Shown one piece after another: positions 36,072-44,597 of a stretch of 62,109 bases of DNA. The translations under genes and the position numbers were made by a program. Positions within the stretch are counted from its first letter, which is position 1. Every line of letters begins with the position of its first letter. A model generated the notes under the pieces. The model was not told the DNA's origin. It saw only the letters and a list, made by a program, of their open reading frames with translations, and did no database searches. The stretch is from Lentisphaerota bacterium (lineage in GTDB: Bacteria > Verrucomicrobiota > Lentisphaeria > Victivallales > Victivallaceae), in NCBI GenBank assembly GCA_015061605.1, contig SUWH01000016.1:1-62109 (forward strand), given 5' to 3'.

Positions 36072-36368
36072 TCAGACGAACTCTTTAATAAATCTTCCGG
36101 CGGGTTGTTTTGCCAGAAGTTTCTTTTCATCGGCGAGGAATTTTGTCAGATGTTCCGTTGCCATGTGGGAATCCAGTGCCGCCTGATTTTTCCACTGTTC
36201 ATAGATGATGAACTCATCCGGATCGTCAGTGCTGTGCAGACGGTAGCAGATGTTGCCGGCTTCCTGTACGGTGGCGGCGGCAAGCTGCTGTAAAGCCGCT
36301 TTCATCTCCGTCCCGCGTCCGGGGGCGGCAATGATGGGGCAGAGCAGAGTAATAACTTCATTTACCAT
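36072..36368 (-). CDS. Antibiotic biosynthesis monooxygenase (ABM/YgiN-like) domain protein
   Basis: A 98-residue single-domain protein with the dimeric alpha/beta ferredoxin-like pattern of the ABM family: ITLLCPIIAAPGRGTEMKAAL, then YRLHSTDDPDEFIIYEQWKN, then HMATEHLTKF. Members act on quinols or heme, or are of unknown role. It is second in the operon that ends with uvrA-priA. Confidence 0.85.
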   Translation of the reverse strand: MVNEVITLLCPIIAAPGRGTEMKAALQQLAAATVQEAGNICYRLHSTDDPDEFIIYEQWKNQAALDSHMATEHLTKFLADEKKLLAKQPAGRFIKEFV

Positions 36369-36392
36369 AACAGATACTCCGTTTTATGAAAA

Positions 36393-37049
36393 TCATTCAA
36401 AGATCAGATCGGCGAATTTATCGGGCTGGTGGAAACTGCATTTTTCAAACTGCTGCCAGCTCAGCCACGCCGGATTGGAACATTTGTCGGCACACTTGGT
36501 GAAGTTCGCTTTCCAGACCTGTCCGGAAAGGGCGGGGGAGATATTGGAATATTTTTCAAAGAAAGATATCGGAATACCGAAACCAAGATACCAGGTCACC
36601 GGTTCAGTGATCTCCTCGTCGATGAATTTGGGCAGAGTATGGAAGCGTTCGATGGTGCAGAGATCGCTCTCCGGAACCAGATCGTAAATTTTTTTGTCGA
36701 GAGCTTTGATGTGGTAAAGCAGAATAGTTCCGCCGCAGTTCATTTCAAAGTTGAAGTAGCGTTCGGCATTGACCGGCTGGACGAAAAACTCCACACAGCT
36801 GTCGCGGCAGACCTGTTCCTGATTGTGGCGCGCCCGGGCGACCACATACTGGTCTTTGACCTGGAACATACCGCAGATGCGGTTGTCATCATACAGCATA
36901 CGGATGCGGACATCGGGTTTGTAGGTTCCGCCGCGGTCGAAACGGTAATCGACTTTGAGTTCATTGGCACTCTGCCAGAGTTCGGAATCCCATGGCATAT
37001 CCAGCGCGATGGTGGAAGCGGCACGTTTAATGGTATAAGAGTTGCTCAT
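36393..37049 (-). CDS. Carbohydrate-binding family-9-like protein
   Basis: A 218-residue protein without a signal peptide, made of a beta-sandwich domain related to CBM9 (DSELWQSANELKVDYRFDRGG, RIRMLYDDNRICGMFQVKDQYV, DSCVEFFVQP). In this phylum such domains are common in proteins handling plant or host glycans. No catalytic domain is attached, so it may simply bind a sugar inside the cell. It is the first gene after the promoter at 37085-37113 and its start has a strong AGGAGG site. Confidence 0.85.
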   Translation of the reverse strand: MSNSYTIKRAASTIALDMPWDSELWQSANELKVDYRFDRGGTYKPDVRIRMLYDDNRICGMFQVKDQYVVARARHNQEQVCRDSCVEFFVQPVNAERYFNFEMNCGGTILLYHIKALDKKIYDLVPESDLCTIERFHTLPKFIDEEITEPVTWYLGFGIPISFFEKYSNISPALSGQVWKANFTKCADKCSNPAWLSWQQFEKCSFHQPDKFADLIFE

Positions 37050-37084
37050 AGATCATTTCCTCCTGAAAAAGTTTGTTATACTAT

Positions 37085-37113
37085 AAAATAACTCCGTCAA
37101 CGCCAATTTGCAA
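37085..37113 (-). promoter_or_regulatory. Promoter of the CBM9-like to priA operon
   Basis: On the minus strand, TTGCAA (37113-37108), a 17-bp spacer and TATTTT (37090-37085). Confidence 0.6.
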
Positions 37114-37338
37114 GGCAGTTGGAAAAATTTCAGGATATTGTTTCACAGATATCCCATAATTTTTCAAAAAGCGGGTATTCCCTCTGCATTCAAGCGAGAG
37201 AAATTTGATTTTTGAAAAAGTGATTTTGGCAGATTTTCCTGCCCGAAGCAGTTGCGCTCGAAACTGCCTGTTTCCAGTCGGCGGATGCAGTGCGAGGCAA
37301 GGTCGGGTTTTGCAAGCGAGAAGCGAGGGGATCCGTCT

Positions 37339-37661
37339 TCGCCAAGGCTCCTATGAGAGACTATTTGTCAAGTCGTGTTTGCAAAAAAACGTTAAAAAAG
37401 TTGATAATCAGCGAAAGATGATTCCTAAAAGGTATGCTTTTGTCTTGCTCCTATTCGCGTTCTGTAATGCTTCTGCCGAAAGCGACGCCTGATAAATGTC
37501 CGTCCCGATGTCTTCAATCTTCGCCACAATCTTCTTTGTGATATTGGCAATATCAGACTCAGCCTTGGCACGAGATCATCCGGACTGGACAAAAAGCAAA
37601 TCCTGAAAAATCTTCTTTTGACTATTTTTTCTTTTGGTTGTTTTTCGTTGATTAAACTTAA
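37339..37661 (-). ncRNA. Candidate bridge RNA region of the IS1111-type element
   Basis: In IS1111-group elements a structured bridge RNA is encoded in the noncoding end downstream of the recombinase. Here 323 bases follow the transposase on the minus strand, starting with an 8-bp stem and two-base loop at 37648-37665 that overlaps the stop codon. No reading frame occupies this stretch. The exact RNA ends and guide loops were not resolved by eye. Confidence 0.5.
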
Positions 37662-38738
37662 TCAAGCACATCTGTTCTGTTTATTAGCAGCCTTGAAATG
37701 TGGATCATATTTCACATCAGGATTTCTCCACAATGCCAGCATTGTAATTGCCAATTTGCGGGCAACCGCAATAGTCGCTTTCTTTTTGGCAATTCGTCCT
37801 CCTCTTTGTGCAATCCGATTGCCAAAGTCACGCAAATCACAATCTTCACCGAATGGTCCCATAATGTATTGTGCCCCTTGCACAAGTAATCTTCTTAAAA
37901 GTTTATTACCGCTTTTTGTGATTCCAAGTTGTTTGTCTGTTTCACCAGATTGATCCCGTTTGGGGACTAATCCAAGATATGAAGCACATTCTTTTGAACT
38001 GAATCGGTTGGGATCACTGATGATCAAGGCAAAACTTAACGCAATAATAGGACCAACGCCCTTTACTTGTTGAAGAATTTTTGTTTCCGGATACTCTTCA
38101 GCAATTTTCTTTAGTCTTTTATCGTAGCTGCTTATATTGTTGTTGATTGCGGTCAAAACAGAAAACAATCCTCGTAAATTCTGACGGATTTCTTTGGGCA
38201 GTACAGAATACATTTTACTTATTGTTTCAATAGAATATTCTGCATCATCTATTCCGAGACTACGGACAAATCCACGGATAGCATTGACGATGCAGGTTCT
38301 TTCTTTCATAAGCAGATCACGGGCTTTTATTGCAAGTAATGCTTCCTGACGTGTTTTGCTCATTAATCTGACCGGGTGCAGCAGTTTTTTATCTGCTCTG
38401 GCAACACGGGCTAATTTTTCCGCATCAATACGATCACTTTTCTTATCACCTTTATAAATAAATGCCAAATCACGAGCATGTGCAACTATAACTTCATATC
38501 CTCGCTGTTCAAGGCAGTAACTTATCCAGGCAGAATGTGTGCCAGTTTCAAGTACAACAGTTATTGTTTTTGAAGGAAAAGGTACTTTATCGAAAAAGTC
38601 ATTCAAACTTTTTTGATTATTTAAGATTTTACCAAATGGCACTCCTTTTTCGCCTTTCAAAGCAAAAATTTCAATAGTTTTTTGAGAAATGTCCAATCCG
38701 AAGTAGATTTTTTCCTGTTTCTGTGATACATTATTCAT
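37662..38738 (-). CDS. IS110-family transposase (DEDD recombinase)
   Basis: A full-length 358-residue transposase. The N-terminal RuvC-like DEDD domain shows Asp in YFGLDISQKT, Glu in VVLETGTHS and two Asp in KSDRIDAEKLAR. The C-terminal Transposase_20 domain has ILQQVKGVGPIIALSFALI, SYLGLVPKRDQSG and the conserved serine region GITKSGNKLLRRLLVQ. It has an AGGAGG ribosome-binding site and no frameshift, so the element may still be active. Its A+T content is higher than that of its neighbours, which fits an imported element. Confidence 0.95.
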   Translation of the reverse strand: MNNVSQKQEKIYFGLDISQKTIEIFALKGEKGVPFGKILNNQKSLNDFFDKVPFPSKTITVVLETGTHSAWISYCLEQRGYEVIVAHARDLAFIYKGDKKSDRIDAEKLARVARADKKLLHPVRLMSKTRQEALLAIKARDLLMKERTCIVNAIRGFVRSLGIDDAEYSIETISKMYSVLPKEIRQNLRGLFSVLTAINNNISSYDKRLKKIAEEYPETKILQQVKGVGPIIALSFALIISDPNRFSSKECASYLGLVPKRDQSGETDKQLGITKSGNKLLRRLLVQGAQYIMGPFGEDCDLRDFGNRIAQRGGRIAKKKATIAVARKLAITMLALWRNPDVKYDPHFKAANKQNRCA

Positions 38739-38993
38739 GGTTTGTCCTCCTGATTTTTGAAGCGTACTACACGACTTCGTTGTTCTTGGATTAACATAAA
38801 TCCGTTTTTATCAAGAGGCAAACCACTTTTTGTTTTCAGACAGAAAAAAATGAGAGACCTCTTGTGTCTCTCATAATATCTCGACCCGAGCGGCGAGCGA
38901 AGCAAGGCGCGAGATTGCCCGCAATGCGCCGCCGTCGGTTGTTTTTTATGAGACAGCTGTGATATTGTTTTTTGAATTTTCGGTCATGTAAAC

Positions 38994-39022
38994 TTGACAT
39001 GAACGGCAACAACGGTTATTTT
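38994..39022 (+). promoter_or_regulatory. Promoter of comF
   Basis: TTGACA at 38994-38999, a 17-bp spacer and TATTTT at 39017-39022, beginning 33 bases beyond the end of miniature element C. Confidence 0.65.
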
Positions 39023-39041
39023 TTATATCGTGGGGGATCGT

Positions 39042-39758
39042 ATGTTTTCTTTATCATCTGTTATTTCTGAAATTCTGCCCTGTCCGGGGTGCGGGGGAAA
39101 TTCCGGTCAAAGAGGCAACACATTGTGCGATGACTGCCTGAGAGAACTGGAGATCATCCCGGAAGATGCCGAATGCTGTCCGGGATGCGGCGGCATTATG
39201 ACCGGAGCTCTGGCATGCTGTACCCAGTGCCTTGCTGAACCGGAGAGACCATGGAGTCGCGCCTTTACCGTTATGCATTACCGGGGTATGGCAGGTACTT
39301 TGATCCGCCGTTTCAAATTTTACAACACTCCGGAATTGGCAAGAGCGCTGGGATATCTGCTCGCTGGAAAGATCAGACAGAATAAGATTTCTGCTGATAT
39401 GATCGTTCCGGTGCCGCTGCATTTCACCCGGCTTTTCAATCGCGGTTACAACCAAAGTCTGCTTCTGGCGCAGATCGCCGGAAAAGAGTGCGGTATTCCG
39501 GTGAGAGCCGTTCTGAAGCGGAAACATCTGCGCTCTCATCAAGCCGGGCGCAGCCGCACCGACCGGCATAAGGAACTTGCCGGAAGTATGATCCTCAAAG
39601 ATGAGTTTGACATCTCCGGCAAAAATATCCTGCTTCTGGATGATGTTTTCACCACCGGTGCCACTTTGCATGCGGCGACTCTGGCTCTGAAGAAAGGTGA
39701 TCCGGCATCAGTAAAGGTCATTACTCTTGCCCGGACACCGGGGCACTCCGGATTTTAA
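39042..39758 (+). CDS. ComF-family phosphoribosyltransferase-like protein
   Basis: A 238-residue protein with two N-terminal zinc-binding clusters (CPGCGG ... CDDC; CCPGCGG ... CCTQC) and a C-terminal type I phosphoribosyltransferase domain. The PRPP loop is ILLLDDVFTTGATL. Relatives are ComFC (natural transformation) and GntX. Whether it works in DNA uptake here is open: no other competence gene is in the window, apart from a prepilin-like protein at 50.2 kb. I prefer ATG 39042, with GGGGGA four bases upstream, over the in-frame GTG at 39030. Confidence 0.9.
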   Translation: MFSLSSVISEILPCPGCGGNSGQRGNTLCDDCLRELEIIPEDAECCPGCGGIMTGALACCTQCLAEPERPWSRAFTVMHYRGMAGTLIRRFKFYNTPELARALGYLLAGKIRQNKISADMIVPVPLHFTRLFNRGYNQSLLLAQIAGKECGIPVRAVLKRKHLRSHQAGRSRTDRHKELAGSMILKDEFDISGKNILLLDDVFTTGATLHAATLALKKGDPASVKVITLARTPGHSGF

Positions 39759-39782
39759 TTATACGGCTGTTTTGCAAAAAAG

Positions 39783-39811
39783 TTGCATTTTTGATAATGG
39801 TGTGCTATATT
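39783..39811 (+). promoter_or_regulatory. Promoter of pnp
   Basis: TTGCAT at 39783-39788, a 17-bp spacer and TATATT at 39806-39811, followed by an about 240-base leader before the pnp start. Confidence 0.7.
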
Positions 39812-39817
39812 ATATAT

Positions 39818-40060
39818 CAAGTGTATGGCAGATAGAGGGCGGGAAGCCGCTTTTGCTTGGCTTGACCGGCAGTAATTTCCGTCGTTGGCACGTGGAATTC
39901 GGTCGGCAGCGTCATTCGGGGTCTGAAATATTCCCGAGTGCCGCTGCCGGGATTCCGCCGCCTGCGTGAATTTCCGGAAAACCGGATGTCAGTCCGGCAT
40001 AAAGCAATTGTGAAACGCCTTCTGTCCGCCCGTAAAATCTTTATTGAAAGGAAATTTATC
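39818..40060 (+). promoter_or_regulatory. Long leader of pnp with hairpins
   Basis: About 240 untranslated bases with short stems, such as CATTCGGG with CCCGAGTG (around 39914-39940) and CCGG-AAAA-CCGG. No rpsO gene is present, although rpsO often precedes pnp. A long structured leader fits the known autoregulation of PNPase through its own mRNA in enterobacteria, but that is inference here. Confidence 0.4.
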
Positions 40061-42178
40061 ATGGGCGAAGAAAAGAAAATCGTTTTTCAGCTCGACGACT
40101 CCCGGACGATGGAAATTTCGACCGGAAAACTCGCCGGTCTTGCCAACGGCAGCTGTCTGGTCCGTATGGGAGACTCCATTGTTCTGACTACCGCTTGCAG
40201 CGGTGCCCCCCGTGAAGGTACTGACTTCTTCCCGCTGCAGGTCGACTACCGCGAAAAATATGCCGCTGCCGGCAAATTCCCCGGCGGTTACATCAAGCGC
40301 GAAGGACGTCCTTCCACCAAGGAGATCCTCATCTGCCGCATGATCGACCGTCCCATCCGTCCGCTGTTCCCCAAAGGCTTCTTCGACGAAGTCCAGGTCT
40401 GCGGCACGATGCTTTCCGCTGACGGTGTCAATGAACCCGATGTGCTGGCGATGCTCGGCGCTTCAGTTTCTCTGATGCTCTCCGATTTGCCTTTCGACGG
40501 TCCCATCGGTGCGGTCCGCGTCGGTCAGATCGACGGCAAGTATGTCATCAACCCCACCATCGAAGAGATGAAAAGAAGCCGCCTCGAACTCATCTACGCC
40601 GGCCGTCCCGGTCAGGTCATCATGATCGAAGGTGAAGCTGAATTCCTCACCGAAGCGGAAATGCGCGATGCCATGTACGCCGCCGATGCCGCCATCGTCA
40701 AACAGTGCGAAGCCCAGATCGAACTGGCAAAGATCGCCGGCCGTCCCAAAAAAGATTACAAACTCTACCAGGTTCCGGAAGCTCTCCAGAAGGCTATGGA
40801 AGATTTCTGCGCCGGACGCATCGAAGATGTCTGTGTCATCCCCGGTAAAGAGGATCGCAGTATTGCCATGGATGCTCTCCGTGCCGAAATGCGCGAAGCT
40901 CTCCGCGAAAACTTTGCAGAACTCTCTGATCAGGAATACGGCTTTATGACCGCTATCGGTTTCGATGATCACGTCCGTGATGTCACCCGCCGCATCATCC
41001 TGACCAAACAGTTCCGTCCCGACGGCCGCGGTATCACCGATATCCGTCCGCTCTCCGCTGAAGTCAACGTGCTTCCGGTGGTTCACGGCAGTGCGCTTTT
41101 CTCCCGCGGCGAAACCCAGGCTCTGGTCATCACCACTCTGGGTAACGAAAAGGATGCCCAGGAGATCGAAGATATCACCAGTCCCGAAAGCATCTCCAAC
41201 AAACGCTTCTATCTGCACTACAACTTCCCCAACTTCAGCGTCGGTGAAGTCGGCCGCATCGCCGGTCCCGGACGCCGCGAAATCGGTCACGGCAATCTGG
41301 CGGAACGCTCTGTTTCCAAGGTCATTCCCAAGGATTTTCCCTATGTCATCCGCTGTGTCTCTGAAATCATGAGCTCCAACGGTTCGACATCCATGGCTTC
41401 CGTCTGCGGTGCAACTTTGTCTCTGATGGATGCCGGTGTCCCCATCACCGCTCCTGTCGCCGGTATCTCCTGCGGTCTGGTGACCGGTGACAACGGCGAA
41501 CGTCTGCTGCTTACCGACATCATCGGTGCCGAAGACCACTTCGGCGATATGGACTTCAAGGTTTGCGGTACCCGCGAAGGTATCACCGGATTCCAGCTCG
41601 ACCTCAAGCTCCCCGGCATCCCCATCGATCTGCTCTGTGAAGGTATGGAACGCGACCGCGTCGCCCGCCTCAAGATCCTCGATGTCATGGAAGCCTGTAT
41701 CGCGGAACCCCGCGCCGACATCAGCCCCCGCGCTCCGCGCATCGATGTGGTCAAAATCAATCCGGACAAGATCGGTGCCCTTATCGGTCCCGGCGGTAAA
41801 AATATCCGTTCCATCACCGAAGATACCAAAGCTTCCATCGATGTCGAAGAAGACGGTACCGTCAAGATCATGGCTGCCAATCTCGAACAGCTCAATGCTG
41901 CCAAAGATCGCGTCATTGCCTGCACCGCTGAAGCTGAAATCGGCAAGATCTACCGCGGTAAAGTCGTCACCATCCGTGACTTCGGTGCTTTCGTTGAGAT
42001 CCTTCCCGGTATGGACGGATTGCTCCACATCTCCGAAATGGCAGATTACCGCGTTGCCAAAGTCACCGACATCTGCTCCGAAGGCGATTATGTCACGGTC
42101 AAAGTCATCGACATTGACAACTCCGGCAAGATCCGCCTGAGCCGCAAGGCTGCTCTCAAAGAGATGGAGAATAACTGA
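40061..42178 (+). CDS. pnp: Polyribonucleotide nucleotidyltransferase (PNPase)
   Basis: A 705-residue 3'-5' phosphorolytic exoribonuclease of the degradosome. Two RNase PH domains flank a helical linker; [21 protein letters not shown] and [17 protein letters not shown] hold substrate and phosphate residues. A KH domain ([15 protein letters not shown]) and an S1 domain ([26 protein letters not shown]) end the protein. I chose the ATG at 40061, preceded by AAAGGAAA; the open frame extends back to 39938 without a site. Codon use is strongly biased to C-ending codons, as expected for a highly expressed gene. Confidence 0.97.
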   Translation: MGEEKKIVFQLDDSRTMEISTGKLAGLANGSCLVRMGDSIVLTTACSGAPREGTDFFPLQVDYREKYAAAGKFPGGYIKREGRPSTKEILICRMIDRPIRPLFPKGFFDEVQVCGTMLSADGVNEPDVLAMLGASVSLMLSDLPFDGPIGAVRVGQIDGKYVINPTIEEMKRSRLELIYAGRPGQVIMIEGEAEFLTEAEMRDAMYAADAAIVKQCEAQIELAKIAGRPKKDYKLYQVPEALQKAMEDFCAGRIEDVCVIPGKEDRSIAMDALRAEMREALRENFAELSDQEYGFMTAIGFDDHVRDVTRRIILTKQFRPDGRGITDIRPLSAEVNVLPVVHGSALFSRGETQALVITTLGNEKDAQEIEDITSPESISNKRFYLHYNFPNFSVGEVGRIAGPGRREIGHGNLAERSVSKVIPKDFPYVIRCVSEIMSSNGSTSMASVCGATLSLMDAGVPITAPVAGISCGLVTGDNGERLLLTDIIGAEDHFGDMDFKVCGTREGITGFQLDLKLPGIPIDLLCEGMERDRVARLKILDVMEACIAEPRADISPRAPRIDVVKINPDKIGALIGPGGKNIRSITEDTKASIDVEEDGTVKIMAANLEQLNAAKDRVIACTAEAEIGKIYRGKVVTIRDFGAFVEILPGMDGLLHISEMADYRVAKVTDICSEGDYVTVKVIDIDNSGKIRLSRKAALKEMENN

Positions 42179-42190
42179 TAATACAGCGGC

Positions 42191-42214
42191 GCGATCCCGC
42201 TTTGCCGGGATCGC
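42191..42214 (+). terminator. Hairpin after pnp
   Basis: A 9-bp perfect stem GCGATCCCG / CGGGATCGC with a six-base loop, 12 bases after the pnp stop. It lacks a good T-run and may serve as a 3' stability hairpin. Confidence 0.5.
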
Positions 42215-42231
42215 TCCTTGATTGCGCTCAC

Positions 42232-42278
42232 CGCCCGGGATATGAGTACGTAGAGTACACTTCCCGGGCGTTTTGTTT
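42232..42278 (+). terminator. Rho-independent terminator of pnp
   Basis: The stem CGCCCGGGA (42232-42240) / TCCCGGGCG (42262-42270) is followed by TTTTGTTT. Confidence 0.75.
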
Positions 42279-42325
42279 GCAAAACCCGCCCGACTGGCGC
42301 CCGGGTAGAGTACCACAAGGATCAA

Positions 42326-42411
42326 TGTTGTCTGACGGACGATAACGGACAACAATCCGCCCATTGTCTTTATGTTGGCGGATGCCGCGTTGTCTGTCTT
42401 GCCGCGCATCC
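42326..42411 (+). repeat. Dispersed repeat element between converging genes, short copy, 2 decamers
   Basis: TGTTGTCT is followed by two 10-bp repeats (42333-42352). Then comes the shared block with ATTGTCTTTATGTTGGCGG, GATGCCGCG and TGTCT. It lies between pnp and ribF, whose 3' ends face each other. The 9-bp sub-repeats of the longer copies are absent. Confidence 0.75.
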
Positions 42412-42425
42412 GCCCCTCCGGCCGG

Positions 42426-43352
42426 TCAAATCTGCAAGGCGTTTTCTATATCCAGAGCGATCTGCTGTTTCAACTCCTGCGGTGAAGCAAATTTGCGGAT
42501 ATCGCGCAACTTTTTTACAACTTCCACCGATATTTCCCTGTGATAGAGGTCTCCTTTAAAGCCAAGCAGATGGATTTCGATCCTGGTCTGGATCACGTCG
42601 TAAGTCGGTGCCGGACCGATGTTGAGAACTGCTTTGTAACGCTGACCGTCAACCGTGGAATATCCGGCATAAACTCCGTGCGGCACCGGAACGCCGTAAT
42701 GAAGTTCCAAATTGGCAGTAGGTGCAGCAAGTTCTTTCCCGGCAATGTGCATTCCGGGAACGACCATTCCGGTGAGCAGAGGATATTTTCCGGTGAGTTC
42801 ACGATATCTTTCCAGTTTTCCCTGCGCGATCATCCGGCGCAACCGGGTGGAACTGATTATGCCTTCATCATCTTTCACCTCATCGACCGGAATAAAGGCG
42901 ATATGATTTTTATTGCAGAACTCTGTCAGCACCGCCTTATTGCCGCAACCGTTTCTGCCGAATCTCCAAGTGCTTCCAACACATATCCCTGCCAGCTGAA
43001 ACAAACCGCAGTCGCGCAGGGCACACAGGAATTTTTCTGCGTCCCAGTTGGCGATTTCCCGCGAAAAATTTATTTTTCCGACAAATTCAGCTCCGGCAGC
43101 GAGCAATGCTTCACAGCGGAGAGCTTCCGGTAACAACAACTGGAAATCTGTATCTTTTCCGAGTATCTGCCGGGGATGCGGCACAAAAGTTACCGCCCCG
43201 GGAACAGCTCCGAGTTCTCCGGCAAGTTTACCGGCAGTGGCGACCACCTGCCGGTGCCCGGGATGGACTCCGTCAAAAACGCCGAGCGCAATAACCGCTT
43301 TTTCGACCGGAAAATTGCTTCCGGGGGCAATGATTTCAATGAATTTATCCAT
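42426..43352 (-). CDS. ribF: Bifunctional riboflavin kinase / FAD synthetase
   Basis: A 308-residue protein making FMN and FAD from riboflavin. The N-terminal adenylyltransferase domain has GVFDGVHPGHRQ and SSTRLRRMIAQG; the C-terminal kinase domain has PTANLELHYGVPVPHGVYAGY. FMN supply links it to the Rnf flavoproteins. The start is uncertain: ATG 43352 gives the usual N-terminus but its GGAGGA is 14 bases away, while a GTG at 43373 overlaps that site. It shares its promoter region with coaD. Confidence 0.93.
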   Translation of the reverse strand: MDKFIEIIAPGSNFPVEKAVIALGVFDGVHPGHRQVVATAGKLAGELGAVPGAVTFVPHPRQILGKDTDFQLLLPEALRCEALLAAGAEFVGKINFSREIANWDAEKFLCALRDCGLFQLAGICVGSTWRFGRNGCGNKAVLTEFCNKNHIAFIPVDEVKDDEGIISSTRLRRMIAQGKLERYRELTGKYPLLTGMVVPGMHIAGKELAAPTANLELHYGVPVPHGVYAGYSTVDGQRYKAVLNIGPAPTYDVIQTRIEIHLLGFKGDLYHREISVEVVKKLRDIRKFASPQELKQQIALDIENALQI

Positions 43353-43358
43353 AAAAAA

Positions 43359-43413
43359 TTGAATTTCCTCCACTCAAGTTATATATTATACATCATAAAC
43401 GTCAACTATGCAA
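43359..43413. promoter_or_regulatory. Divergent overlapping promoters of coaD (+) and ribF (-)
   Basis: The coaD promoter is TTGAAT (43359-43364), 17 bp, TATATT (43382-43387). The ribF promoter on the minus strand is TTGCAT (43413-43408), 17 bp, TATAAT (43390-43385). The two -10 elements overlap by three base pairs, so RNA polymerase cannot occupy both at once. Confidence 0.65.
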
Positions 43414-43424
43414 CAGGAAAAGTT

Positions 43425-43904
43425 ATGAAAACTGTATTATATCCCGGTTCTTTTGACCCTTTTACCAACGGACACCTCGATCTGGTGACCCGCGCCGGTC
43501 AGCTTTTTGACCGGGTGATCGTCGCCGTGGCGGTCAATTCTGCAAAAAATCCGCTCTTTACCATGGAAGAACGCTGTGAACTTATCAAGGAAAGCTGCGC
43601 CCATCTGGAACATGTCGAAGTGGTCTCATTTCAGGGATTGCTGGTCGACGCTCTTGACCGTTTCCAGGCAGATGCGGTATTGCGCGGTTTGCGGGCGTTT
43701 TCCGACTTTGAATATGAACTTCAGATGGCATTGCTCAACCGCAACCTCAAAGCCCAGTGCGAAACCATCTTTATGATGCCGACTTTGAAAAACTCCTTTG
43801 TCGCTTCAAGTCTGGTCAAAGAGGTCGCCCGGCTCCACGGTGATTTTGAGCAGTATGTTCCCGAACCGGTGGCAAAAGCGGTCAAGGCCAAGCTGAATCC
43901 ATGA
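43425..43904 (+). CDS. coaD: Pantetheine-phosphate adenylyltransferase
   Basis: A 159-residue nucleotidyltransferase for the fourth step of coenzyme A synthesis. The N-terminus LYPGSFDPFTNGHLDLV holds the T/H-x-G-H motif, and LRGLRAFSDFEYELQMALLN and the late SSSLVKEV-like segment (VASSLVKEVARLHGD) are family hallmarks. The length is typical. I chose ATG 43425 with AGGAAA upstream. Its last four bases overlap the start of the IclR-like gene. Confidence 0.96.
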   Translation: MKTVLYPGSFDPFTNGHLDLVTRAGQLFDRVIVAVAVNSAKNPLFTMEERCELIKESCAHLEHVEVVSFQGLLVDALDRFQADAVLRGLRAFSDFEYELQMALLNRNLKAQCETIFMMPTLKNSFVASSLVKEVARLHGDFEQYVPEPVAKAVKAKLNP

Positions 43905-44593
43905 AAAATCTTCTGCTGCAAAAAGTAAAACTGGTACTGGATACCGTCGCCGCATCCGGTACAGTCGCAATAAACGAGCTTGCGGAGAAACTGGATATTC
44001 CGCTGCCGACCATGAGCCGTCTGCTCTCCGACATGACCGAAATGAAACTTCTGGACAAGCCGGACTACTACCATGTGACGCTTGCATCCGGTATGATCCG
44101 CCTCGGAGAATGTGCCAGAAAACACTCATTTCTGGTCCGGCGTGTCACGCCGCTGCTTGACCGTTATGCCGAAAAGGTTCAGATGAATGTACTTTTGGCC
44201 GGATTTGATGCCGATACCATGTTCAGTATTTATCACCGCGGTAAAAGTGAAAATGACAACATCATCTGGGATTGCGGTCTGGCACTGGTTCTGATGGATC
44301 AGGCAAAACTGCCGCAAGCTGAATGTGAAGAACTTTTCCGCCGGAATGTGCCGGATCTTTCAGATACCGCACGATTGATTTTTACCCGCGAAATGGAAAG
44401 TATCAAAAATGAACGGATGCTTTTCCGCAGCAATACGATGCGCCGGTGGAGCTGCGCCTGCGGTTTTGAATACCGTAAATTCAATTACGGTTTCTGTTTC
44501 TACGGTCACGCTCCGGATTTTTCGCGTGAACGCTTTGTTCTGGATTGTTCAATGGTACTGTCACGGATAATATCTGTTTTAAATGAGGAATAA
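43901..44593 (+). CDS. IclR-like transcriptional regulator
   Basis: A 230-residue protein with an N-terminal winged helix (VLDTVAASGTVAINELAEKLDIPLPTMSRLL quoted in part: key Ala-Ile-Asn and Pro-Thr-Met-Ser-Arg positions) and a C-terminal domain resembling the IclR effector domain, but shorter than usual. It overlaps coaD by four bases and the next gene starts within a few bases of its stop, so all three are one transcript. Its target is unknown. Confidence 0.75.
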   Translation: MKNLLLQKVKLVLDTVAASGTVAINELAEKLDIPLPTMSRLLSDMTEMKLLDKPDYYHVTLASGMIRLGECARKHSFLVRRVTPLLDRYAEKVQMNVLLAGFDADTMFSIYHRGKSENDNIIWDCGLALVLMDQAKLPQAECEELFRRNVPDLSDTARLIFTREMESIKNERMLFRSNTMRRWSCACGFEYRKFNYGFCFYGHAPDFSRERFVLDCSMVLSRIISVLNEE

Positions 44594-44597
44594 CGAT

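Larger units (their letters stand above)
37339..38879 (-). mobile_element. IS110-family insertion sequence, IS1111 group
   Basis: About 1.54 kb containing one transposase gene on the minus strand. Subterminal inverted repeats of 10 bp lie at 37352-37361 (TATGAGAGAC) and 38866-38875 (GTCTCTCATA). A CT dinucleotide borders both ends (37337-37338 and 38880-38881), consistent with the family's core-dinucleotide recombination and no target duplication. The longer noncoding end (about 320 bases) is downstream of the transposase gene, as in the IS1111 group. A hairpin at 38850-38874 marks the other end. Confidence 0.85.
37144..38961 (+). mobile_element. Miniature element copy C, interrupted by an IS1111-type element
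   Basis: The left end CACAGATATCCCATAA (37144-37159) and the right end TTATGAGACAGCTGTG (38946-38961) are terminal inverted repeats of the family. The flanks carry a perfect 9-bp target duplication, ATATTGTTT, at 37135-37143 and 38962-38970. Taking out the insertion at about 37337-38881 leaves about 275 bp that match copies A and B along their length. The duplication pins both outer pieces to a single insertion event. Confidence 0.9.

Noticed and set aside
39759..40060. rpsO gene upstream of pnp
   Set aside because: I looked for the S15 protein in all frames of the leader and found none.
40463..42409. A 648-codon open frame antisense to pnp, and similar long antisense frames at 54207-56129, 12333-14009 and 51933-53270
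   Set aside because: They mirror strongly C-ending codon use in the sense genes, which removes antisense stops. They have no ribosome-binding sites, and their sequences are low in hydrophobic cores and match no family.
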